Shown: piece by piece, positions 1-9,577 of the stretch | Numbering within the stretch: position 1 is the stretch's first letter | How the letters are laid out: the number at the start of each line of letters is the position of its first letter | DNA from: Petasospora fabianii | Lineage: Eukaryota > Ascomycota > Saccharomycetes > Phaffomycetales > Wickerhamomycetaceae | Direction: 5' to 3' | DNA: 64,000 bases | Assembly: GCA_022641835.1 (NCBI GenBank) | Contig: CP048715.1 | Location: 868,001 to 932,000, forward strand | Position numbers and translations under genes: made by a program | The notes under the pieces: generated by a model | Seen by the model: the letters and a program-made list of their open reading frames with translations, nothing else | Database searches by the model: none | Told to the model about the DNA's origin: nothing

Positions 1-1
1 A

Positions 2-100
2 GAAGGGTACATCAAATACAAGAAGGATACCGGTAAGCTTGCAAGCTCGATCAAGGAGTTGGAGGATGCCGGTTACTTCAAGTGGGAAGTTGAGGTGTAA
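2..100 (+). CDS. C-terminal end of an unidentified gene (partial)
   Basis: A reading frame enters from the left edge and stops at TAA 98-100, giving the last 32 residues of a protein. The tail is lysine- and glutamate-rich and ends in DAGYFKWEVEV. Codon use resembles the confident genes here, so I take it as a real coding end. I cannot identify the family from this fragment. It converges with the ammonium transporter on the other strand, leaving only about 120 nt between the two stop codons. Confidence 0.6.
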   Translation, partial: EGYIKYKKDTGKLASSIKELEDAGYFKWEVEV

Positions 101-194
101 TACAATATAGACGCTAAGATATGAAGTGATAGACTTAAAGCTTTACTACGTATATTAGCATAAAGCGAAAGACTAGAACCTAAGAACTAAAAAA

Positions 195-201
195 CGGGTA
201 A
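195..201 (-). promoter_or_regulatory. Reb1-like site between convergent genes
   Basis: CGGGTAA, the complement of the Reb1 core TTACCCG, lies between two convergent stop codons. In S. cerevisiae Reb1 bound downstream of genes can act as a transcription roadblock. A role here is inference from a 7-mer and position only. Confidence 0.25.
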
Positions 202-220
202 ATGGGCCAGCATTAACCAC

Positions 221-1699
221 TTAACTCTGTGCTGTGTTGGCCTCAGCAGCTTTTTTGGACGTGCCTCTCATCTCGAGATCCGTAACGCTTTGACCAGAGG
301 AGCCGTCATGGCCGGATAAGAACTGAACATCAGAGCTATCAGAATATCCAGAAGCGAGCAATGGGTCAGCAGCTTCGGCCATATCATACAGATCCAATCC
401 CATCTCCTCCGCTTCCTCAGAGACTCTCATCTTTAAACCTGGAATGAAGTTGATGATGTAACAGAGTGAAATGGTACCCACAACGGTCCAGCCGACAATG
501 GCACAGATAGCAGCAAGCTGGTATCCCATCTGGACCCAGTGGTGGAAGATCCAGCCACCTTCAATCTCGGTAGCACCATCCATACCAGCAATTCTTGGAG
601 ATCCAAAGACACCAACAAGGATACCACCAATCATACCACCAACACCGTGAACATTGAATGAGTGGGTAGTATCGTCGATGCCCATCCACTTGGCGCAGTC
701 ATAGGTCAATCGACAGCAAATGGCAGTGAAGATAGCTCCGACGGCAATGGCCCAAGGCTCGAGGTAACCACAAGCTGGAGTGACAAAGACAAGACCAACA
801 ATAATACCTTCAGCAGCGATCTGGATTGACCACTTCTTGGTGATACAGTAGTCCACCACAGTGAAAGTAAGCATGGCGAATGAGGCAGCAATCTGTGTGT
901 TAGCCAAAATGTATGCTGTTTTTGGAGTGGTGATGGTGGTCATGGTAGCAGAGTTAAAGAACAACCATGGGCAGTAAATCAACAAGGATCCAAGGAATGT
1001 AAGAACAGGGTTGTATGGCTTATACTTGAGAGTGCCCTCTTTCCAACCTTTTCTTGGCCCAAGGAACCATGAGTAACAAAGAGATGCAACACCAGAAGCG
1101 ATATGAACTGGACCACCACCTGCGAAATCCAAGTCACCAAGATTGTAGAGCCATCCATTTGGATCCCAGACCCAGTAAGCGAATGGACAGTAACAGAGAG
1201 TACACCACAAGAAGGCAAGAACGAGGGATGGAAGCAGTCTACCTCTTTCAGCGATACCACCGAGGAAAATCTGAACGGTACAGATGGCAAAGAAGGCAGT
1301 GAAGGCAAAGTGTAGAATAGCTGGGATGGAATAACCTTCATACAATGGACCGGCTGTGATGTTTCTCAAACCACCGTACTTGAAGTTTCCGTACATGACT
1401 GAGCTCGAGGTCTCTGATGACGCTAGTGAGAAGCCAAAGAGGAACCACTGGATCGTGATAACAGATGTGACGAGGTAGGCTTGGATACAGAGTGTGAGTA
1501 AGTTCTTACCACGCATTGAACCACCGTAGAAGAGAGCGATACCTGGTGTGATCAGCAAGATACCAATAGTGGCACAAGCCACGTAGGCCATATCGGCCGG
1601 CTCGAGGGTGCTGGTTGCTCGTTAGACTCTGTTTGGGGCCCATATGATCTATTGAGAGACATTGACTTACCTGATTTGTTCTTCGTATTCTGTTGACAT
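221..1699 (-). CDS. MEP: Ammonium transporter, Mep/Amt family (copy 1, spliced)
   Basis: Plasma-membrane ammonium transporter, 472 aa after splicing. Exon 1 is 1671-1699 (29 nt, starting MSTEYEEQIS) and exon 2 is 221-1610; the 60-nt intron has a GTAAGT donor, a CTAAC branch site and a CAG acceptor. Splicing adds an in-frame N-terminal segment (STLEPAD) before the first membrane helix. The Amt signature DFAGGG is followed by PVHIASG, placing a histidine at about residue 179; FNVHGVGG places the second pore histidine near residue 331. This twin-His arrangement resembles Mep2 rather than S. cerevisiae Mep1/Mep3, which have Glu at the first site. The cytosolic tail starts MRVSEEAEEMG and ends in a Ser-rich region. 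A close paralogue lies directly upstream on the same strand. Confidence 0.95.
1611..1670 (-). other. Intron of MEP copy 1
   Basis: Sixty-nt intron read on the minus strand: donor GTAAGT (1670-1665), branch candidate TCTAAC about 10 nt before the acceptor, acceptor CAG ending at 1611. Removing it joins codons ATC AG|C ACC and restores an N-terminus matching the paralogue. Confidence 0.9.
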
Positions 1700-2468
1700 T
1701 TGTCTAAAGTAACGCAGAGTTAGTTCAAATCCATCTAGTGCTTGACGGGCCAAAGCAATTGGAACCCCGGAAGGTAGCACGCTTTTGTACTCAGGATTCC
1801 ATGAATCTCGAGTTATCAGTGAGTTTCTTGGCCAAGCTTAACACTGATGCAGGACGACATGAGTGATAAGAAGAGTCTCGGCATTGCTAGAGGTCTAGGA
1901 GGGGCGGACAGATGGGACTAGATTGTCTTGTGTCCTCTCTGAATGAAGCTTTAAGAACACTACAGTGGGTCCATATGTCAAAACTGGGACATACTTGTCC
2001 GATTTAGTGTACATATAAACGTTTTTAAGAGTGTTATAAGTAATTTGTTGCGTCACGGCTCTGCCCGCAACCTGAAATTTTACGAACAGGCGCATCGGGT
2101 TTAAAGGACCCTTAGCATAATGTGCGGGGCTTCACATTTTGAGGCTCTAATCGTTGCTCTCAAGAAGTGGCAGGGAGTGTCTAGCATCTCTTAGTTTATG
2201 TCCTTGGTAGTGTCAGAATAAAATCTGTTCTTGTGTCCCTCATGTGTTCCCCACCAAAGTCCGACTTGGCCATTCTCACTGTAGATAAGGGTGCCAAGAG
2301 CAAAAGGGACAAACTGAGTATAAAGTTACTGGGGACTAGGGTTCTAGATCAAGACAATGAGGGGACAATTAGCACCTCATTAGTCTATTGTCTACTACAA
2401 TGATATTGATTAAGCAGAATGTTTGTTAAATTAAAGTTGTTAACGACTATGAACCAGCATTAAAATCA
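1700..2468. other. Intergenic region between tandem MEP genes
   Basis: 769 nt holding the promoter of MEP copy 1. It contains GATAAG at 1865-1870 and 2284-2289, matching sites for nitrogen-regulatory GATA factors (Gln3/Gat1 type), and an 11-mer GGCTCTGCCCG at 2057-2067 that recurs in the chitin synthase promoter. I see no convincing gene. Confidence 0.6.
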
Positions 2469-3959
2469 TTAAGCCCTTTCGGACGACATAACAGAGGAAC
2501 TGTTGGCCTCCTCGGCACCTTTCTTGTCGTAAGCCTTCATCTCAACATCAGTGATGCTCTGAGAGGATCCTCTGTGACCGGAAAGGAACTGGATATTTGA
2601 AGAATCAGAATAACCGGAGGAAATCATGGCATCGGCACACTCAGCCATATCATACACATCCAATCCCATCTCCTCTGCTTCCTCAGAGACTCTCATCTTC
2701 AAACCTGGAATGTAGTTAACGATGTAACAGAGTGAAATGGTACCCACCACGGTCCAGCCGACAATGGCACAGATAGCAGCGAGCTGGTATCCCATCTGGA
2801 CCCAGTGGTGGAAGATCCAACCACCTTCAATCTCGGTGGCACCATCCATACCAGCAATTCTTGGAGATCCAAAGACACCAACAAGGATACCACCGATAAT
2901 ACCACCGACACCGTGAACGTTGAAAGAGTGTGTGCTGTCATCAATACCCATCCACTTGGCACAACCATAGGTAAGACGGCAGCAGATAGCAGTAAAGATA
3001 GATCCCACGGCGACGGCCCAAGGCTCAAGGAAACCACAAGCTGGAGTGACAAAGACAAGACCAACAATGATACCTTCAGCAGCGATCTGGATTGACCACT
3101 TCTTGGTGATACAATAGTCCAGCACGGTGAAGGTGAACGTGGCGAAAGAGGCAGCAATCTGTGTGTTTGAAAGAATGTATGCGGTTCTAGGAGTTGTGAT
3201 GGTGGTCAAAGTACCAGAGTTAAAGAACAACCATGGGCAGTAAATCAACAAGGATCCAAGGAATGTAAGAACAGGGTTGTATGGCTTGTACTTGAGAGTA
3301 CCTTCTTTCCAACCTTTTCTTGGACCGAGGAACCATGAGAAGCAAAGAGATGCAACACCAGAAGCGATATGAACTGGACCACCACCGGCGAAATCCAAGT
3401 CACCAAGGTTGTAAAGCCATCCATTTGGATCCCAGACCCAGTAAGCGAATGGACAGTAACAAAGGGTACACCATAAGAAGGCAAGAACGAGGGATGGAAG
3501 CAATCTACCTCTTTCAGCAATACCACCGAGGAAGATCTGAACGGTACAGATGGCGAAGAAGTCAGAGAAGGCAAAGTATAAAATAGCTGGGACGGTACCA
3601 CCTTCGTACAATGGACCGGCTGTGATGTTTCTCAAACCACCATATCTGAAGTTACCATAAATGGCAGATGGGGAAGTTTCGGAGCAAGCTAATGAAAATC
3701 CAAAGAGGAACCACTGAATAGTGACAATTGCAGTGACGAGGTAAGATTGAATGCACAATGTAAGTAAGTTCTTACCCCGCATAGAACCACCGTAGAAGAG
3801 AGCGATACCTGGTGTGATAAGCAAGATACCAATAGTGGCACAAGCCACATAGGCCATATCAGCCGGCTCAAGAGTGCTTTTAACGGAGTTAGTAACGATA
3901 TTGTGTATTGAAATGAAGTGTGTGACTTACCTGACTTGAGTTTCCCACTCTGTAGACAT
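2469..3959 (-). CDS. MEP: Ammonium transporter, Mep/Amt family (copy 2, spliced)
   Basis: Tandem paralogue of the gene at 221-1699, 478 aa after splicing. Exon 1 is 3931-3959 (29 nt, MSTEWETQVS) and exon 2 is 2469-3876; the 54-nt intron lies at exactly the same codon and phase as in copy 1. The membrane core is nearly identical to copy 1, with DFAGGG plus PVHIASG and FNVHGVGG carrying the twin pore histidines. The two proteins differ mainly in the loop after helix 2 and in the C-terminal tail, which here ends in a Ser-rich stretch. A regulatory difference between the copies is therefore plausible, though inferred. Four GATAAG/CTTATC sites lie within 600 nt upstream, and a TATA-like sequence lies about 95 nt upstream. 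Confidence 0.95.
3877..3930 (-). other. Intron of MEP copy 2
   Basis: Fifty-four-nt intron on the minus strand: donor GTAAGT, branch site TTACTAAC, acceptor AAAAG. Position and phase match the intron of copy 1, but the internal sequence is unrelated apart from the splice signals. Confidence 0.92.
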
Positions 3960-4161
3960 TGTGTGTGGGACGGAATGAGGTTGAATGTCTTGTCTTGGTT
4001 GGACAATTGGGACTGTAGACTGGACGAAACTTAAGACGTGGGCTCGTTGGACTTATAAATAATTTGCCTTGGCACTCTGCAGTATGTATGATTGTGTTTG
4101 TCGGACTCTGCATGCATGGCGACGACCATCATTGGCTTCGGGGAGTCAGAGGCATGGGGTT

Positions 4162-4561
4162 GATAAGATCTTTTCGGGAAACCACCGCCACAGATGAAAA
4201 GACTGCGCACACTTTGAGCGAACACAAATGGTTCAGTCATTACAAGTTCGATAAGTCTAAGTAAATGTTGCAACTTGTGCAACATTGAGTCTCTGTTAGA
4301 GTGCTTTTCATGCTAGTCCGGCTGCTATCTTTGATCGCACAAATCACCAATCAACAAGATGGACCCTTGCTGCTCGGCCGCTCGGCTTTAACAGTTTGTG
4401 GAAGATGCCCGCCAGCCGAGATCGCCATATCTTTGACATATCCTAAACTATAGAGTCTAATCCAGAGAACCTTTTTTTGTCGGTTTACACCCGGATCGGG
4501 CCGATTGTTCTAGACAAAGTCACAAGTGCTGCTTCTGATGTCGGTCTTATCAGTTGATAAG
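4162..4561. promoter_or_regulatory. Cluster of GATA-factor sites upstream of MEP copy 2
   Basis: GATAAG at 4162-4167, 4250-4255 and 4556-4561, and CTTATC at 4546-4551. The last two form an inverted pair four bases apart. Clustered GATAAG is the known upstream element for nitrogen catabolite repression of MEP genes in S. cerevisiae; function here is inferred. Confidence 0.55.
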
Positions 4562-6026
4562 CGAGCGCGTCCCAGCAAACGCAAACTCACGCTTCAACGC
4601 TTTAAGAATCTACCACTGTTTTGATCCATACAAAATATGAAAGGTTTCAATATTACCCCTTCTGACACTTTAACAAAGAACAATCTGATATAAAAATCCA
4701 TCAATAAAGCACAATTCTGTCCCCAGATCTCAATCTTCAGTCTCTAACATTGGCCTTTGCTTTTTCCCAGGGCAAAAATTTGACAGGCGCAGGGACCTTT
4801 TTACCGCTTTGGGAATGACAGCGCGGGGCAGACTCATAATGTCTACTTTAGGCACTTGTAGCTCCATAGATTACATAGAGACTCTCTCTCTTGATCTGAA
4901 AACTTGAAACGCTTGTCTCGCCCATTGTTTTCTTATAATCTGTACGCGGCTGGAGACCACTAAGTATCAGTACCATCAAAGACGGAGTTAGGTGGCAATT
5001 ATCAGCATCTCTATTCTCTTCCTTTATCTCCATCTCAACTTCTGTGATTGAATGCACATGACTTCTATAGCACGCGCTCTCAGAAACTAAGTTTTGATTA
5101 TAAGACGGCCACTATCAGTTGTCTGGCGGTCATTGACTTCTTTCGGCCTCGACTCTATCTTTCTTTAGTAAATCCGTTTCTCCGTGACGTGCGCAATTCT
5201 TCCCAATGTAGTAGTTCTTGAATTAAGCTGTTTGCATGTGAATGAGCATCGAGGTGGACCAGAGGTTAGATTTAAGTGCATATCTGCTAGATTTCTGAAT
5301 CCGTATCTTATACCCTCAATACAAATGTAGAGTTATCTACCCTCACTATAAATTTAAGTTAACTATCTACTTTGTTCAGCATAGTCTCTTCACAATAATT
5401 TGCAGAAAAAACAACTTAATCTAACGGAATTTTCGAAATGTAAGAGAATTATTATATTCAATAAATAAATACCATTAATACATACAACAATCAAATATAT
5501 CACAGCTTAAATGTAACTTATCTATTCGGTTTCAATTTAGAAACTACTCGAGATGTACGGATGTTACTGTATTAGGATGTCCGGGTTTTGTTTGTCATGT
5601 AGTTCTTAGGTCCTTTTTCAGGTCACTCTTATGTGGCGCAGTTAACATTGCAGACTTCGAAAAGAGGCTTTGATAAAACTTATACAGGAGTATCCAGGGC
5701 TAAAGAAAGAACCCTGTGACATCATATGGCTACTGTAGATTTATTTCAGGTAAAAAAAAGACGTTTGGATTCATATAATTATACAACGGTAAGGCCATAG
5801 TTAGTTGTCTCAGAGAAGAGAATCATATAACCAGAAGCACTGCTTTAGTATGGTGAAGAAAGCCAAATATCCACTAATCACCGTATGAGAAAACCCTCTA
5901 ATGAAACACACTGGATGCTAAATAAGGGCGCCCTTCATGTAACATAACTGTTTCGACACTGCATCAGCCTACACTGGCCTGAACCAAAAATAGCTCTAGG
6001 CTGTGTTTAACCCCTGGCTGCTCCGA

Positions 6027-6050
6027 GGCTCTGCCCGGGGCTCTGCCCGG
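6027..6050 (+). repeat. Perfect tandem 12-mer
   Basis: Two adjacent copies of GGCTCTGCCCGG in a GC-rich island in otherwise AT-rich upstream DNA. The 11-mer core GGCTCTGCCCG also occurs at 2057-2067. Confidence 0.85.
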
Positions 6051-6064
6051 AGCTCCCCACAGTC

Positions 6065-6082
6065 CTGCCTAGGGCTAGGCAG
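6065..6082. repeat. Perfect inverted repeat (hairpin)
   Basis: CTGCCTAG and CTAGGCAG form a perfect 8-bp stem around a GG spacer. It lies 15 nt after the tandem 12-mer. It could be a palindromic protein site, or a hairpin or cruciform. Confidence 0.8.
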
Positions 6083-6267
6083 TAGGTCCTGTGCGTGCTC
6101 TTACCAGATCTGATCGCGAAATTATAGGCGCAGTGTAAACAAGAGGAATGACGCGTTAGTACTTGAATAAATCAACGAGAAGTCCCCGCAGGTCGGCTGT
6201 CTGTTCCTTTTATTGTCCTTCTCTCATTCCTTTCCACTAGTTATCAATCACAGGTATTGACTCCCGC

Positions 6268-9200
6268 ATGAGTTACAATAACAATAACAACAACGGTACC
6301 GGTCCCGGTGCTGGCCAGTATGGTCCTTACGGCTACTACGACGAGGAAGATGATTATAATGGTAATCATTACGCTGGACAATATCACCAACCGAGTGATC
6401 CCTTCCAAAATCCACAGCATCAAAGCTCAAGCTCCGACAGACTAGCTGCGATGGCTCCATTGCATCCAAGAGAACCCTCTCCACGCAGACATATGTCTGG
6501 TGCATATGATAACTATGGTGTCGATGCCATGGGCACACCTGATCGTCTCTCATATCATCCACAGACTACAAACCAGGATATAGCATATGGTGGTTACAAT
6601 AGTATGCAAACACCGTCATATTCTGGTGGCATCCCACAACAATTCTCTCCTATACAGGATCGCACTCAACTTCCATCAATTGCCCTGAACGATTACGGTG
6701 CCCCACAGACACCAAATAACAATCTATACAACGATGATGATTTTTATGCGCATGAAGCTCTAACAGCCTCGTCATTTAATGCATTCCCTACAGACGACAG
6801 AAGTGATGAAAGACTCACAGCTCCACTCCCGCCTCCTCTTGTTCAAGATACAACGTACTATGGTGCTCATGAACAACAGCATATGCCATTAACTGCACCA
6901 CCGGCTCCATATCTTCAAGATGGTGTTGAACTCCAGGATAGATTCCAGAGCCAAGAGGAGGATATTGGGTTCGACCATCACATTGCTGGTGAAGATTATG
7001 AGTTGAATACTTTTGCCAAGGAGGCGTATGATGATTATTCATTCGGTGATGAGAGTTACGACGAAGATATCCCACAGGAACAACAAAGAAGAAAGATTGA
7101 GGTTGGTCTCTTGAATGGTAATTTGATCTTGGATTGTCCTGTCCCGGACAGAATCTTGGAACGTTACTCTGGGAAGAACATTGATGACTCTAGAGAGTTC
7201 AAGTTTATGAGATACCAAGCAGCCACTTGTGATCCAAATGAATTCATGGATCAGAATTTCTCTCTTAGACAGAGATACTACAAGAGACCAAGGGAATGTG
7301 AGATGATGGTTGTCATCACTATCTACAACGAAGAGGATGTTTTGCTTGCCAGAACATTGAAAGGTGTCTTTGATAACATCAAACATATGGAGGGACGTAA
7401 AAGATCGTCTACATGGGGACAGGATGCTTGGAAGAAGATTGTCGTGGTCATTGTTGCCGATGGTCGTTCAAAGATTAATGAAAGTGCACAGGCTCTACTT
7501 GCTGGTCTCGGCGTCTATCAGGAGGGATTCGCCAGAAATGCAGTCAACGATCAAAAAGTGGTTTCTCATATCTACGAATACAGTTCCATGATTGGTATTT
7601 CCTCTATTGAAAAGCAAACTGTCAAGTTGACATCTGCTGCTGTTCCAGCTCAGCTCATCTTTTGTCTCAAGGAAGAGAACAAGAAGAAAATCAACTCACA
7701 TAGATGGGCCCTTCAGGCTTTCGGTAAGGTGCTAGATCCAAAAGTTGTCGTGCTCTTGGATGCTGGTACTCAGCCGGGTAAGGATTCTTTATATCACTTA
7801 TGGAAGGAATTCGACAAGGATCCACATGTTGCTGGAACATGTGGTGAGATCAAGGCCATGCTTGGTCCAAACTACAAAAAACTGTTGAATCCACTTATTG
7901 CTGCGCAAAACTTTGAGTACAAGATGTCCAACATTCTTGACAAGCCAATGGAATCAGCGTTCGGTTTCATCTCTGTGTTGCCTGGTGCATTTTCCGCCTA
8001 TAGATATGAAGCTCTAAAGAATGCTCCAAATGGTGATGGTCCAATGGCGAAATACTTTGAGGGTGAAACTCTGCATGATAAGGGAGCTGGTGTTTTCAAG
8101 GCCAACATGTATCTAGCTGAGGACAGAATCTTGTGTTTCGAGCTCGTTGCAAAGAGAGGTTGCAGTTGGTTGTTGAAGTATTGCAGAAGTGCTTCCGCCG
8201 AGACTGATGTTCCTGAAGAGGTTCATGACTTTGTCTCTCAAAGAAGACGTTGGTTAAATGGTTCCTTCTTTGCTGCCATCTACTCCATTGTCTGTTTCCA
8301 TAAGTTGATGACACAAAGTTCTCACTCTCTCGGTAGAAAAATTGCATTATGCATCGAGTTTGTTTACCAGTTTGTTTCACTTCTTGTGTCTTGGTTCTCA
8401 CTGGCTTCCTACTTTTTGGTGTTCAGAATCTTGACAACGGGTCTTGGTGAACTTTACAACCCATGTAAGTACCTCTCTGTGGTTTTCCTTTGGCTATATC
8501 TTCTCTCTGTGGTCACCACATTCATTTTGTCTTTTGGTAATACACCAAGAGGTACACCAAAGTTTTATCTCGTCATTATGGTATTCTTTGCCATTTTAAT
8601 GGCTTACATGCTTGCTGCTGCAATTGTCATGGCTGTGAAGGCAGTTCAAGGAATCTTTGAGGAAGGTAATGTGACTGCTGTTATGCTGATCAAAAACAGA
8701 GTCTTCCGTGACTTGATTGTGTCGACTGCATCTACATATGCTCTTTACTTCATTGCTTCTTTCTTGCATTTGAAGCCGATGCATATGTTCACTTCTTTCA
8801 TCCAGTATCTTCTTCTTTCCCCATCATACGTGAATGTGCTCAACATCTATGCATTCTGTAATTTGCATGATATCTCTTGGGGTACTAAGGGTGCAACTGC
8901 TCAGAGTTTGGGTGATGCTAAGATCACCGAAGATGGTAAGGTTGAGTTTGTTGATGCCCCTATCACGACGGAGGAGATCAATAGCTTGTATGAGAAGCAG
9001 ATGGATATTCTGGCTCATGTTCCAAAACCAAAGCCAATGATGACCGATGAGATGAGAAAGATGGAGGAGGCTAAGCAGAAGGAAAAGGATGATGAACGTA
9101 CTAAGGACTACTATGCATTCATCAGATCGATGGTCGTTCTCACCTGGATCACCTCCAATTTTGTGATTATTGCCCTCGTGTTAGAGACTGGTGGTGTGAA

Positions 9201-9351
9201 TGAGCTAGCTGGTCATAATACAAATGATACTGGTGGTCTAAGCTCCAGATCTGATGTTTTCTTAACGGTGATCTTGTGGATTGTTGCATTTATGGCCGCT
9301 TTCAGGCTGTGCGGTACGGTCTACTATTTGGTCTCGCGCATGGTTAAATAA
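6268..9351 (+). CDS. CHS1/CHS2: Chitin synthase, class I/II
   Basis: Polymerises UDP-GlcNAc into chitin at the plasma membrane for septum or wall synthesis. The protein is 1027 aa, close to S. cerevisiae Chs1 (1131) and Chs2 (963). Residues 1-270 are disordered and rich in Asn, Gln, Pro, Tyr and acidic residues. The chitin synthase N-terminal region begins near LNGNLILDCPVP. The GT2 catalytic domain carries YNEED, LLDAGTQPG, the EDR triplet near residue 617, and QRRRWLNGS near 657, the conserved signature of the family. A group of membrane helices follows (about 680-860), with two more near the C-terminus. There is no myosin-like domain, which fits class I/II. I cannot decide between CHS1 and CHS2. 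An ACGCGT lies 112 nt upstream of the ATG. Confidence 0.95.
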   Translation: MSYNNNNNNGTGPGAGQYGPYGYYDEEDDYNGNHYAGQYHQPSDPFQNPQHQSSSSDRLAAMAPLHPREPSPRRHMSGAYDNYGVDAMGTPDRLSYHPQTTNQDIAYGGYNSMQTPSYSGGIPQQFSPIQDRTQLPSIALNDYGAPQTPNNNLYNDDDFYAHEALTASSFNAFPTDDRSDERLTAPLPPPLVQDTTYYGAHEQQHMPLTAPPAPYLQDGVELQDRFQSQEEDIGFDHHIAGEDYELNTFAKEAYDDYSFGDESYDEDIPQEQQRRKIEVGLLNGNLILDCPVPDRILERYSGKNIDDSREFKFMRYQAATCDPNEFMDQNFSLRQRYYKRPRECEMMVVITIYNEEDVLLARTLKGVFDNIKHMEGRKRSSTWGQDAWKKIVVVIVADGRSKINESAQALLAGLGVYQEGFARNAVNDQKVVSHIYEYSSMIGISSIEKQTVKLTSAAVPAQLIFCLKEENKKKINSHRWALQAFGKVLDPKVVVLLDAGTQPGKDSLYHLWKEFDKDPHVAGTCGEIKAMLGPNYKKLLNPLIAAQNFEYKMSNILDKPMESAFGFISVLPGAFSAYRYEALKNAPNGDGPMAKYFEGETLHDKGAGVFKANMYLAEDRILCFELVAKRGCSWLLKYCRSASAETDVPEEVHDFVSQRRRWLNGSFFAAIYSIVCFHKLMTQSSHSLGRKIALCIEFVYQFVSLLVSWFSLASYFLVFRILTTGLGELYNPCKYLSVVFLWLYLLSVVTTFILSFGNTPRGTPKFYLVIMVFFAILMAYMLAAAIVMAVKAVQGIFEEGNVTAVMLIKNRVFRDLIVSTASTYALYFIASFLHLKPMHMFTSFIQYLLLSPSYVNVLNIYAFCNLHDISWGTKGATAQSLGDAKITEDGKVEFVDAPITTEEINSLYEKQMDILAHVPKPKPMMTDEMRKMEEAKQKEKDDERTKDYYAFIRSMVVLTWITSNFVIIALVLETGGVNELAGHNTNDTGGLSSRSDVFLTVILWIVAFMAAFRLCGTVYYLVSRMVK

Positions 9352-9577
9352 TGACGCTTTATAGAGTCCCTATGTGGACATAGATATTAAAAACCACTAA
9401 TTAATGAGGCATTGGCATGTTTAAAGCACAATCTGTATCGTATATGATCTATCAATCCATCGCGTATCGCGCGCTCTCGGCCGAAACGTTGGCGTCGGAA
9501 AAACATGGGACTAATCGAAGGTTCTCCACATCTCCAAACACACAGCTTTTAAACGGGACAATAAGCGGACCACGACA

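Larger units (their letters stand above)
3960..6267. other. Long intergenic region between MEP copy 2 and chitin synthase
   Basis: A 2.3-kb divergent promoter region without a convincing gene. The left part has GATAAG-type sites, the middle (about 5370-5530) is AT-rich, and the right part has a GC-rich repeat/hairpin island at 6011-6082 and an ACGCGT hexamer at 6151-6156. Only short chance reading frames are present. Confidence 0.6.
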
